In this document: one piece after another, positions 20,881 through 31,397 of the stretch | Position numbering within the stretch: the stretch's first letter is position 1 | How the letters are laid out: every line of letters begins with the position of its first letter | From: Spinacia oleracea | Taxonomy: Eukaryota; Streptophyta; Magnoliopsida; Caryophyllales; Amaranthaceae | Length of the DNA stretch: 64,000 nucleotides | Assembly (NCBI RefSeq): GCF_020520425.1 | Contig: NC_079492.1 | Coordinates: 145,173,861-145,237,860 of the forward strand | Reading direction: 5' to 3' | Position numbers and translations under genes: made by a program | The notes under the pieces: generated by a model | Seen by the model: only the letters and a program-made list of their open reading frames with translations | What the model was told of the DNA's origin: nothing | Databases searched by the model: none

Positions 20881-22037
20881 AGACAGAGATGAGAAGATTG
20901 TGATAAATATGTTTTATCTCCGATGCTTTTTGTTTGCTCTCATATATATGCTTATATTGCACTATAATTTTATACTAGTACTTAAATTGAGGATTTGACC
21001 CAAATTAATAGTTAGACAGGGGACCAAACTAAATAAGGCTTTAAGCTCAGGTTAATAGTTTAGATAGGAAGCTCAAACTAAATAACATGCACAAATTACT
21101 TATTGAGATGGAAAACGGGTTTTGCTGTTTGGGTAGAAATCGGGCGAGATCATTTGGGTCGGTCAGATAACTTTCGGGTATATAGTCAATAACTTATTAT
21201 GGAAAATTGAATATTTTAGACATCAAGTCATCTTTCTCTTCAAGTGCGATTATTTTTTATTCGAGTCAACTAGATTCAATTGTAGTTTGTTATAGACTTT
21301 TATTAGTCTTATAGTGAGTGCGAGTATATACAAATTAAATAAATTACTCAAAAGATTAGTTACTTATTGTTGATTAACCAGTTTTAGTTTTTAAACTAGT
21401 TATATAATCTGCACTAATAAAATGAAATTTACATGTCATTTTAAACATAATTTCAAGATACATCATACATGTAACAACCCGGGTACTTTCCCTATAAACT
21501 TTAAGTCTCAAGTGGTTTGTGTCCATATGAACATATATGACTCATATTGACACCCATTAATTTGGATTGGTACTGAGAGTCTGAGACTGGTAGACTATTG
21601 GTATACTAATAAATTGCTAAGAAAAACCAATATAAATTATTTGTGTTTTTAGTACTGACATATTCTATGTTGGTATTATAAATGGTTGTATTTGGGTCAC
21701 TTGAAGTTTAATATTCCTTCGTATTGCCCTGCCTAATAACTACTCCGTCCTTTAACCCCTCGCACCGTTTTCCTTTTCGGGTCGTCCCTTAATACTTGCA
21801 CCGTTTCTATAAATGGAATTTTTTACTAATATTAAATTATTTCTCACACTTACCCGCTAACCCACTCCATACAAAAAAAACATTTAAAAATTCACACCTC
21901 CACTGAGCGATTTCCTTCAATATTGCTTAAAGATCCAATAATTCCCTAAATACGTTACTTTTTAAGTTATTTCCCACCATACCGTCCACGTAAGCAAGGG
22001 AGAAAAAGAAATATTTTTTTTTTCCGGTTCAGCATTG

Positions 22038-22165
22038 AACCGCCATATGAGATAGCGGTTTCGTTTAAAAGCAAACCGCCATCTCAGATGGCGGTTCAAT
22101 GTTATAAACCGCTATCTCAGATAGCGGTTTGCATTAAAACATAACCGCTATCTCAGATGGCGGTT
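22038..22165. repeat. four tandem 23-bp palindromes
   Basis: Positions 22038-22060, 22074-22096, 22107-22129 and 22143-22165. The consensus is two 11-base arms, AACCGCTATCT and AGATAGCGGTT, around a single C. Copies differ mainly at the sixth to eighth arm bases; copy 2 has CC..GG where copy 3 has CT..AG, so pairing is kept. Start-to-start spacing is 33-36 bp. Confidence 0.95.
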
Positions 22166-22247
22166 TACTTACTTGTAAATTATTTTTAACATGAATTACA
22201 GTTTAAATAGAAATATAATATAGAAGTAACCTCTTGTGACATCAATT

Positions 22248-22320
22248 GTGTCTGTAGCTCAGTGGTTAGAGTGGGTTATTTCCATGTAGGAGGTCGTGGG
22301 TTCAAATCCTAACTAATGTG
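22248..22320 (+). pseudogene. tRNA-like sequence 1 (degenerate)
   Basis: GTCTGTAGCTCAGTGGTTAG gives an A-box and D-arm, and GGTTCAAATCC a B-box, 73 nt long. The anticodon loop would read TTTCCAT (position 34-36 TCC), and the acceptor and anticodon stems are poorly paired. Clearly a sister of the next sequence. Confidence 0.65.
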
Positions 22321-22388
22321 TTTATTTCTTTTTAACCATTTATTAATATTAATTATAAACATTTCCAATTTTACCTTATCAAACATTA

Positions 22389-22461
22389 GTGTCTGTAGCT
22401 CAGTGGATAGAGCATTTGTTTCCTAAGAAGAAGGTCGTGGGTTCGACCCCTAGCTAATGCG
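22389..22461 (+). tRNA. tRNA-Arg(CCT)-like sequence 2, probably degenerate
   Basis: Close to plant tRNA-Arg(CCT): TAGCTCAGTGGATAGAGC gives a perfect D stem, the anticodon loop is TTCCTAA (anticodon CCT) and GGTTCGACCCC is a canonical B-box/T-loop. However, the acceptor stem has two mismatches and two wobble pairs, the anticodon stem has one mismatch and the T stem one. A T-run right after it (from 22463) would be a strong pol III terminator. It may be transcribed even if it is not a working tRNA. Confidence 0.5.
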
Positions 22462-22505
22462 GTTTTTTTTTTTTTTTTACCATTTATAAATAGTACGTGA
22501 TTATA

Positions 22506-22561
22506 AACCGCTATCTCAGATAGCGGTTTACTTAAGTCAACCGCTACCTGAGATAGCGGTT
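22506..22561. repeat. two more 23-bp palindromes
   Basis: 22506-22528 is identical to the perfect copy at 22107. 22539-22561 differs near its centre. Start-to-start spacing is 33 bp, as in the left group. Confidence 0.95.
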
Positions 22562-23234
22562 TAGTGTCGCTTAGTTAAAAAAAAAAAAGACCGGTTTTAA
22601 TGCTGACGTGGACGGTATGGTGGGAATTAAGTTAAAAAGTGGCGCATTTTGGGAATTTGACGTTCTTTAAACAATATTGAAGGAAATCGCTCCACCTCCA
22701 CTACCCTTACATATTTCACACTAACTATATTAAAAAAAAATACTCCACTATCAACTATCACCCATTAAATTATTAAGTCATTTCAAGTGTCTTAAACTCC
22801 GCACCAGTCAATCCGGTGCGAGTATTAAGGGGAGGAGAGAGTAATTGAATACTCCATCTGTCCTTAAAGATTGTACTTATTTCCATTTCGATCCGTCCCT
22901 TTGAGTTTGCCCCATACCATTTATAATATGTGGTCCTTGCATGTTTCCTGTCACATTTAATATTTAAATTAGCTTAAAGACAAAAGTACCAACCCAAGTG
23001 ATTTCATTTTGCATTATATCCTAGGGTGAGTTATCCCTCAAACTCATCTCCAATCTTCAGACCCTGCCCCATCAAGTTTTCACTAATTGTTTCATTATTC
23101 GATTCACGCAAGATTCTCCCTATTTTACACATTATCACAAGACTTGCCTCATACTCAACTAAACTCCTAAAAAAGGATAATTAAATAGGATAAAGTATGA
23201 TGAACTGACATATTTTTATCAGAAATTTTGTGTA

Positions 23235-23920
23235 AGACCGCCTAACGGTTAGACCACTTTTTTTTTTTTTTGACGGGGAAGCTTTGGTAGCCATTTCATT
23301 CAATCAAAGCTTTGTCCATGAGGACAATCGGGAGGACATCTGGTGGGCATTCCTCCATCCAAACTAACTCCTACTCAAAGGAGAGGGAGAGGTTAGCTAT
23401 AGAATGAGCTGCCTTATTACACGAGCGCCTATTAAAACCAAAGTTACATGAAATAAAAGTTCTAGCTAGAGCACAAATATCATTAACAACTACTTGAACA
23501 TCTGAGAGCTCCCTTTTCTTCTCTGTGCTACGAGGCATTGAGAGTCTACTTCTGCTACAATTTTCGGGAAGCCTGCATCAAAGGCCAGCTGTATACCAAA
23601 GTAATAAAATCATAACTAATTGGATAATAAAATAGTTAAGGTATAAAGACAAATAGTTAAATTTATAAGCCGAATAGTTATTATTTTTTACAAACCTATT
23701 ATTAACTAATACTCATAAAATCTTAACTAATTGATCTCATTGCTTAACTAATCAGTTTCATTGTTTAACTAATTAGTTCAATGCTTAACTAATTGGTTTC
23801 GTTGCTTAAATAATTGAATTTCAGACTTAACTAATTGGTTTCAGTGGTTAACTAATTAGTTAAAGTGCATAACTAATTGATTTTAGAATGCATAAAATTG
23901 GTCTAACCGTTAGGCTGTCT
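23235..23920. mobile_element. element with palindromic CCTAACGGTTAG ends and internal tandem repeats
   Basis: AGACCGCCTAACGGTTAGAC (23235-23254) is inverted at about 23901-23920. The interior at about 23640-23885 holds at least eight copies of a TTAACTAATTGGTTTC-like unit of about 22-25 bp. A LINE 3' fragment (23262-23590) has inserted near the left end. Confidence 0.65.
23262..23590 (-). mobile_element. LINE 3' end (RNase H region), 5'-truncated
   Basis: Minus-strand translation gives VVVNDICALARTFISCNFGF and NRRSCNKAAHSIANLSLSF, the C-terminal end of the RNase H domain of plant LINEs, followed by WMEECPPDVLP and an A-tail (T-run at 23262-23272 on the plus strand). Confidence 0.75.
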
Positions 23921-24177
23921 TTCCTAAAAGCTTGTATATTTTTATTTGGTTGGAAAAAAAGTGGAGTCTTAAGCGAGTCTCGGATTTTCAAACTCACTTC
24001 AAGGCTTGTTATTTTTACCACTTTATCCCAAGGCTTAAACTCGAAACTCACCTCAAGACTAACCTTGAGACTTGGGAGAAACTCACCCTTAACATTTGTC
24101 CTCGCTCTGGCAGCAATTCAACGGAATTGACATGAATTTACTAAAATGCCCTAATACACATGTGCTCATCTATAAGG

Positions 24178-24528
24178 ATGGTTGCAGGTCGGCCCGACCC
24201 GAAGCCCGACCCGAAGCCCAACCAGACACGAAATAAGCCCGGCACGGGCACTAACTCGTGGGGCGGGCCTGAGCCTTAATTTTTGGAAAAAGCACGACAA
24301 GACACGACACGACTCGACCCGGCACGACAAAACACGCTAAATTTTGTAAAATTGGCCTTAGACACGACGGGCCGACACGAAAGCCCGTGGGCTCATGCCG
24401 TGCTTGTGTCTTGTTTTGAACTTTTCAGCCCGACACAATACAGGTCTAGATTGGGCCTGGCCCAGTTAAGCCCATGGATTATGGGCTCGAAGCCCAACCC
24501 GGTCCGACCCAACCCACGACCATCTTCA
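24178..24528. mobile_element. GC-rich hAT-like MITE
   Basis: GATGGTTGCAGGTCGGCCCG at the left and, inverted, ATGGTCGTGGGTTGGGTCGG at the right. The interior is made of GGCCCG and GACACGAC motifs. It lies about 250 bp upstream of the next gene. Confidence 0.55.
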
Positions 24529-24776
24529 CTCATCTATCCCTACCTTTAAATATACTCCGTTATTTATGTTTTTTTTAAGTAAAAATATACTCCGTAAATG
24601 GGAACAACTTGATCAGATATTCTGGATAAGAGAGTAGACCACACAGCCTGATCTCAAAGTCCCAAACTCGTCGCCGGAAACAAATCGGAGATAACTATTA
24701 ATGAATCAATCATCCACACAAAAGAGAGGATAGGCCACCCCCACCCATTTCGCCTCAAATTTTAAAGAGTAGTGGG

Positions 24777-26182
24777 ATGTCTTTACCAGGCGCTCTAGAC
24801 CCAAATCTCACTCTCTCTCTTCTACCCAAAACTTCATTCCATTATTCCCGACGAATTATAACCACAACCCAAAGCTCAATAAGACTGAAATATGGTGGTG
24901 GTTCACAATCCAAGCCAAAGATTACGGTGGTTAAATGCAGCACCACCTCGGAGAACCAACAGACAGGCGGCGGCGACAGCGGCAATGGAAGCAACGGTAG
25001 TTTAAAGAATGTCTTGTCTAATATTGTGGACGAAAGAGTGGAACAATTGCTGGGTAAAGAAGAGAACAAGGAAATGTTAGATAAGCTTAATAAGGCTTCT
25101 GAAAGAGTACTACTTGCTAGGAAAGAACTTGCTGATATTGAAAGACAAGAGCTTGAAGCTCAGCAAATGAGGAAATACATCGATGAACTCGAAACCAGGG
25201 CATCTGAGGTCTCTTTCTTTTACCTGTTTACTGCTCTGTTTTTGCATGATCATTAGTACAATTCCAAAATTAAAATTTCAAAATTAGTTTTCCGCCGTTT
25301 GGCTCCATGTAAGAAAAATGATAAACGAAAGGAAAATGAAAGGGAAAGTAAGCAGGTAGTGAGAGAAGTGTACAAGAGAGATGGAAAAAAAAGGTTTGAA
25401 GGGGAAAAGGTTTCCCATCAATTTTAATCATGGAAAAATGGTTTTACACCCCCTTCCAAACCTAACAATGTAAAATTGAAAATATAGAAAAATTGTTTTC
25501 CAGCAAATTGTTTTACGCCCTACCAAACGAAGTCTATAAGTTGGTGACACTGTGATTGTTTTAAGATTGCAGAGTGTCAGAAGGAAGTATCAGAAGCAAG
25601 AGCTATGGTTGAAGAAGCAGAAAGATCTTTATCCATGAGTGGAGGGGATAATAAAGGTGAGATTACTCGAGATGCAGAGAGGTGGGAATCAGTGAAAGCT
25701 GGATCAGTATGTGCCTTAGTAGGAACGTTGGCTTCTGTCCCCATTTACCTGTCTAAGGTGACAACTAGTCCAGAGTTGTTGCTTCAATTAGGAGTTACCT
25801 TTGCTAGTTGTGCATTGTTCGGAGTCACTTTCCGGTATGCAGTGCGCAGAGATGTGGATGATACTCACCTTAAATCCGGTGCATCTGCAGCTTTCGCCGT
25901 TGTTAAAGGTACATAACACAATACTGACAGATTGACAAAATGTTAACAATTGAAGCATTCTCAGAATCTTGTTTTGTTGTTCCTCTTTTGTCAGGTCTTG
26001 CTACGTTGAGTGGAGGAGCTCCTTTAGAGTTCAGCTCTGCAAGTTTCCTATCGCATGCTGTGGATGGGGGGTTGTTTGTGATCCAGGATCTGTTTATTTT
26101 CACTTTTGCTGCTGTTAGTTTGGATTTCTGCTTTAAAACGAGGTTTGTAAGTCCATTTCCTCTCAAGAAAGATGAAATTTGA
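24777..26182 (+). CDS. predicted plastid coiled-coil membrane protein, function unknown
   Basis: Three exons (24777-25208, 25566-25908, 25995-26182) give 320 residues. Residues 1 to about 55 look like a transit peptide. About 85-170 is highly charged and heptad-like (for example LLGKEENKEMLDKLNKASER and ELADIERQELEAQQM), a predicted coiled coil. Then come hydrophobic segments near 191-207 (SVCALVGTLASVPIYL), 215-237 (LLLQLGVTFASCALFGVTF) and 284-305 (GLFVIQDLFIFTFAAVSLDF). The C-terminus reads SPFPLKKDEI. The second exon starts at 25566 rather than at the nearby second AG because only that keeps the frame (IAECQKEVSEARAM). The sequence feels like a conserved plant plastid family, but I cannot name it or assign a role. 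It is convergent with the 27000-29360 gene. Confidence 0.88.
25293..25530. mobile_element. MITE in intron 1 of the preceding gene (GTTTGG-type ends)
   Basis: Left GCCGTTTGGCTCCATG and right TTTTACGCCCTACCAAACGA. It is the same general family as the element at 59751-60075. Confidence 0.5.
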
Positions 26183-26999
26183 GGAACAAATCAAGTGAAT
26201 TGACAATGTTTAATACTTCTATGTTACCTGCAAGTCTGCAACAGTATATTAAAGTTCAGAGGCTGCTAAATCTGCAGAATTTGAGACTATTTGAATGCTG
26301 ATGTACAAATCATCAATAATTATAGCAAAGAATTTTGAATGACAAAACAGATTTTCAAATTCACAATCATGTACTTGTACATTATTTTGTTGCACAAGCA
26401 GATGAATGCTATCAAAATTGTGGACTTTAAACCAACCAGTTTCCAGATTCCAACAACCACAGCAAAAGGCAATGAAGGTGTTTGCACCTAGAAACGTCTT
26501 TAGGCGCTGCTGTAACAAAGATCTTGGTTTTTGATACAGAAATCTTACTGCTATATGAAATTGCCATTTATTTACCATAAAAACAAAGCCAAAACAAAAG
26601 GGCATGTCATGGACGAAAATGCAAGGACCCAGCTAATCTTCCATGTTCTAGGAACATAGTAAACGTTCTTATAGATTATAAAGATGACAGCAGAAAATTA
26701 TCACAAGAAAAACTATGAGCCATATTCTTATTGATGTAAATGCTCATTTTCCTACAGAAATGTGACTAAAAATATACAAGAAAATAGCATCCACAATTTT
26801 CAGAGGCAATTTTCCTTCAAAATTGACAGTCAACTTTCAGGAAACGCCTGAACAAAGAAGCAAATGCCTGTAATCTCTTCTCATATCGGTAACCTACTCT
26901 CTTCGATGTACTATAGTAAAAGGCCTGACAAATGTCTTGATGTACATGAGCTAACCCTTACCCTTCCTTAGTGTATCATCCCTTATCATTTATTTTTCC

Positions 27000-29360
27000 T
27001 TAGTGTTGCATTCTATCATCAAAATCACCGTCATCTTCATCCACGTGTTCAACATCTTGGGAAGGCCTTGTGGGGACTCTCCATTTTCTAATCTCATCCC
27101 TTGACTGTTCCCCCAAAGGTAATTTCATGTTTCCTTGTTTTCTTGCCTAACATAAATGTCAGAAGTCAGAACACCTATCAAGCTCTAAAAGAAATCTCTT
27201 TGGAAATACCCGATTAAGGTAATCTTTATAAAAGGTTTGAGGTTAGAGAGTGAGAAGATCTGTAGTTACCTCCTTGTGCGTTTCTTCTGAATGTTTCACA
27301 TGACTATGTTTCTTACCCAAACCAAGACGCTTTGCTGCCTCGTTAAAGAAGTTGAAATTATCAAGATCACCACTTCTAATACTCGCTTCTAGCTGCCAAA
27401 GGGAAGATATTTGCACTTAATGTACAGGGTGATGAATTCAGAAATAAATTTACAAAAAATAATCATGCACAGAGGGCAAAACGGGAAGGGCTGTAGAAGG
27501 GTGATGCTATCGTGTTTTTTAAGCATAAAGAAAGCTGAGCAAGGGTTGTTGACTAAGGTCAATGGGAAAAGGCAACTAAAACTAACTAAACTCACACCTG
27601 TATATGGATAACACAGAGAACAATGCTTGCAATTGGCAGCCAACTCTCCTCTGGAGATAGTGAGAGATTGGTCCTGTTAAGTTGGCAATAGAAAAAAATT
27701 GTACATCAGGATGCATGCATATTTAGGTTGTACGAACAGATCAAGTACAAGAAAGCTAACAGTTCCAGTATACTAGAATCAAGGCCTAGAGTAAAGGGAA
27801 ATGCATAAACAATCATCCGTCATCATGGCCTTAGTATTTTCTATTTTCGATACTTGGTCCTCAGAAGAATTAGAATCAGTTAACAAGAGAATTAGCAATC
27901 TTTTTTTTTTCCAATTAGGCCATGATTCCTCGATAGTTACCAGAAATATAATAGCCAATGATAGTATGATACTATGATAGTCCACCAACAGGCGAGAGCA
28001 TAAACTCACCAAGTTCCAGTACCACAATTCCAGATAGTGTCGTGAGTCCAGACCTAAGTTTTAAATCAATGCAGGACAACAGGAGTAAATTTTATAAGAT
28101 GTATGGATCCTAGTTGTATTTAGAGTTCCATTGGCTACAAAATGTTAAGTTATAATCATGACCAGTAATTCATAGTTTGCATCACTAACCCCTGATGAAA
28201 ATATTTCAACACAACCTGAACTGACTGACGGAACAAGAGGACAGTTTAAGAAAATTCCTTTGGACCTAATGTTTTCAGATAAATACTTAGGAAATGCTAG
28301 AGTTATCTTGGAGACAAGGGTATAAGGTGTTCTATAACTCGTAATGAAAATCTAAGCTAATTGATTATACTATTGACACCATTGCTAGTATTAGTACTAG
28401 AACTATTACTAACACTAGTATAATAATACACTACTCATCGATTGCTCTCATTATGTACCATGGAGTGTGCTAAAGCATGATAAAATAACCACGTCTTACA
28501 AGTTTAACGAAATAATTACCTAATTTGCTAGTTTAGGATTCGATAAGGGTTTGCAATTCGCTAACTAAATCGTTAAATTGGGAAAAAAGTGTCACACTAT
28601 TAAATCCCTGCTTCCGAGAACAATAGTTCATTTATAATGTAGTACGAAGTATGAACTAGTAATGTGACAACTAAATGCGGATGAAGAGCTGGTCCAAAGG
28701 AGAAAAGGTTGCACCAAAGAGCTAACAAGAAACAAACCTGAGGTAAGGGGCTAAATATACAAGTGCATAGACAGCATAACGTCGTTTACCCGTATCCATC
28801 AAAGCAAAAACCCAGCTCTATCAACATTCAATTTCAATATAATCAGCCAAAAGATGAACAATAAAGCTCTCAAAATTGGTCCAAAATAGAATAATTAAGG
28901 AGGAGTAGTTATATTATCACTTTATCAGTAACAGCTTACCAACCAATTGAAGTAAGGGATGAAACCAATGATAGTCATAACCGCAAACCTTGCATCGGTG
29001 GAGCTTACGGCGGCGTCTTCATCCTCCGGAAAAGAAGCGGCGGTGTCAGAAAACAAAAGGGAATTCAACACACACGCGCCGATAGCAATCGCCAAAGGCG
29101 CATCCTGCTGTAGTTCAACCCTACATATTCCTCTTCTTCTCAGTTGCAATATTTGCTTATTCTTCTTTTTCTGTAATAAACAATTTCCATTAAAAAAGTT
29201 GATGATTTAAGATAAAGAAGGAAGTGTTGATGGAAATTGAAATGATAATTACCTGATTGAGCAAGTTCTGGGCATAGTTGAGTTTGAAAGGAAGAAAGGG
29301 AGATGAGAGAGAAAGTGAAGAAGAAGGAGGAGGAGAGAGAGTGAGGTTGAGGGGGATCAT
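27000..29360 (-). CDS. predicted plastid membrane protein, function unknown
   Basis: Six exons in consistent phase give 254 residues: 29360-29253, 29170-28940, 28817-28738, 27673-27598, 27392-27270 and 27146-27000. The Ser/Pro-rich start (MIPLNLTLSPPPSSSLSLSS) resembles a plastid transit peptide. The conserved-looking core is FAVMTIIGFIPYFNWLSWVF (97-116), MDTGKRRYAVYALVYLAPYL (120-139), then RTNLSLSPEESWLPIASIVL (140-159), with about three hydrophobic stretches. The C-terminus is charged and acidic. I have seen this core in uncharacterised chloroplast membrane proteins of plants; a link to a thylakoid assembly factor is possible but not something I can support here. The 26183-26999 spacer to the convergent neighbour holds only the two 3' flanks. 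Confidence 0.88.
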
Positions 29361-29978
29361 TTGTTTAGAGTTTGGAGCTGCCTAGGATGGCGGACTCAGG
29401 GTTTTACTTTCATATTTCATTTTCGACGGTGGCCGGAAAATACAATATTTTGGAACTTTTAATTTAGAATCCCAAAATTTAAAATAAAAGATCAATGACA
29501 GAAAATAAGGTGGGCACTAGTGGTGGGGGAGCATGATTGATAACTAATACTCCGTAATTCTAAAATCGATATTCACGAACTGAATCGTTAAGTTCGGATA
29601 TTCAAACTATCATATTAGATACTAGATATTCGTTTTGACATCCAATTGGGAAAAATAAACTTTATAACTAAATTAGTGGTATATCATTCAACACTAAATA
29701 CCAACATTAGCACACGATTTTAATACCTGACTAATGAAATTACAATTTACTCAAATTATACATTGATTAGTAACATTTAAGAATTTGAGCTTTTGGGAAA
29801 AACATTTAAATTTGGAAAAGCTTTAAAAAACGGCTTACTGAATCGTTATTTGATACCCGTTATTTGTAAAACGCTAACGGTAACCATATCCATTACCCTA
29901 ATTTATGGTCGGGTACTCGAACCAATATCACTTTCGGATCGGATACCGGATCGAGTTTTGGGTAACCTTGTATCAGTA

Positions 29979-30255
29979 TGGATGTGCCTGTCAAAACCAT
30001 ATTGTGCCACTCAAAACCTCCTGAAACCTTGTGTGTATGAGCCTTTCAAAACCTCTTAAAACCTTGTGTGTATGTGCCTGTCAAAGCGATAGTTTCGGCT
30101 TAAACCTCCTAAAACCTTGTGTGTATGTGCCTGTCAAAGCGATGTTTCGGCTTAAACCTCCTAAAACCTTGTGTGTATGTGCCTGTCAAAGCGATGTTTC
30201 GGCTTAAACTTCCTAAAACCTTGTGTGGATGTCTCATGTGTCTGTCAAAGCGATG
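29979..30255. repeat. minisatellite, about 52-bp unit
   Basis: About five copies of a unit containing CCTAAAACCTTGTGTGTATG, TGCCTGTCAAAGCGATG and TTTCGGCTTAAAC; the central two copies are almost identical. It lies in the 29361-31397 spacer, which otherwise has only AT-rich sequence and the repeat at 30621. Confidence 0.9.
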
Positions 30256-30620
30256 AACTTTTAAAATTTAAACGAAGTAACAAAATTTACGAAGTACGTA
30301 GTAATATTCTACTTCAATATACATCACACAAATAATACTCTACTTCAAGAAATCCTGTCAACTTTTCAATTCAGTGCAATGCCAAAATACTCCTCACCAA
30401 AAACACCAAGGGAAAAAGGTAAAAAATCAACTATGAAAGAGGCCCAAAAGTCGCATGTAATTAATGGAGTATGACATTGAATATGAGAAATCGAGTATGA
30501 ACTAGTAGGGAAGGTGAAAGGTGAATTTAGAGGGAGGAGAAGAATGGGGTTTAGGTAGAGAGAATTGAAGTATGAAGGTGGAAGAAAACGGGATTTGAAA
30601 AGCTTTAGGAGAAGAGAGGA

Positions 30621-30699
30621 AACAGGTGATCCGCCTGGTGGTAACAGGTGATCCGCCTGGTGGTAACAGGTGATCCGCCTGGTGGTAACAGGTGATCTG
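30621..30699. repeat. 22-bp tandem repeat
   Basis: Three perfect copies of a unit starting AACAGGTGATCCGCC and ending TGGTGGT (30621-30686), then a partial fourth. Confidence 0.95.
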
Positions 30700-31115
30700 T
30701 TATCTTTCAGGTGAACTGGTGAAGGTACTGTAATTGCAACTTTGCACTTAATTGATTACTGGAATGTCAGTGTAAACAGGTCAAAATTGGAAGGGTACCA
30801 TTACCATATGAATATCATACTTTTTGGAGCCAAATAGAATTGTCAAAACTACAAGAATGTTCGTAGAATATAGCCCTAAAAATAAAGATTACATCAAGCT
30901 TATTCTAATCCCTAGGCATTCAATATGATGCTCTCTCTACTCAAACCATTGAAGAAAATAATAAATATTTTTTAATAAAAATACAAACCAATCCCACCCC
31001 CCACAAAGTATTTTGAAACAGCCTATACACACTCCTCTCGGACGGAGACTCGACAGAATCTGCTTCCTGTAGATCCCTTGAACATATAATAAAATCAAGA
31101 ATATACTTTCAGTTA

Positions 31116-31117
31116 TC

Positions 31118-31148
<31 letters not shown>
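31116..31148. repeat. (TCA)n microsatellite
   Basis: About ten TCA triplets, about 250 bp beyond the stop codon of the kinase gene. Confidence 0.9.
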
Positions 31149-31397
31149 GCGTTCTTTTTCCAAGAAACCAAGGGATCTGCCAGAAGCATCTGGGATATAA
31201 TATTTAGTAAAAACTTAAGGATGGAAACCGGACCTAGAAGGAGGACCGGCAGCTATTTCCTCTTTTATATTCACCAAAACAAGGCATCAGCTTGAGTTAC
31301 TCTTGTAGCATACCCAAAGGATAGGTTTGTGAGCTCAAGACCTATTACCTGAATATACACTATACTCGCACTGTACAAGAAACTAAAGTTGCTTCCT

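Larger units (their letters stand above)
21905..22692. mobile_element. MULE-like element carrying two tRNA-like sequences and six palindromes
   Basis: Inverted ends GAGCGATTTCCTTCAATATT at 21905-21924 and, inverted, at 22673-22692, with similarity continuing about 100 bp inward (both contain the CCCACCATACCGTCCACGT block). A perfect 10-bp target duplication CACCTCCACT flanks it (21895-21904, 22693-22702). Interior order: palindromes 1-4, tRNA-like 1, tRNA-like 2, palindromes 5-6. No transposase, so it must be mobilised in trans. Its ends and target duplication point to the Mutator group. Confidence 0.85.
21743..22841. mobile_element. Stowaway-like MITE split by a tRNA-carrying MULE
   Basis: Left CTCCGTCCTTTAACCCCTCG, right TGCGAGTATTAAGGGGAGG, TA on both sides (21741-21742, 22842-22843). 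The 788-bp insert and its 10-bp target duplication account for its size. Confidence 0.75.

Noticed and set aside
22853-22990. Possible further Stowaway start (CTCCATCTGTCCTTAAAGAT)
   Set aside because: No matching right end was found, so it cannot be delimited.
28015-28058. A candidate extra exon in the 27000-29360 gene with good AG and GT borders, translating as SGLTTLSGIVVLEL
   Set aside because: Including it breaks the frame of the next exon. Skipping it gives the smooth join PYLR-TNLSLSPEESW in the right phase.
30621-30699. Short direct repeats resembling a CRISPR array
   Set aside because: The 22-bp units are contiguous without spacers, in a plant nuclear context.
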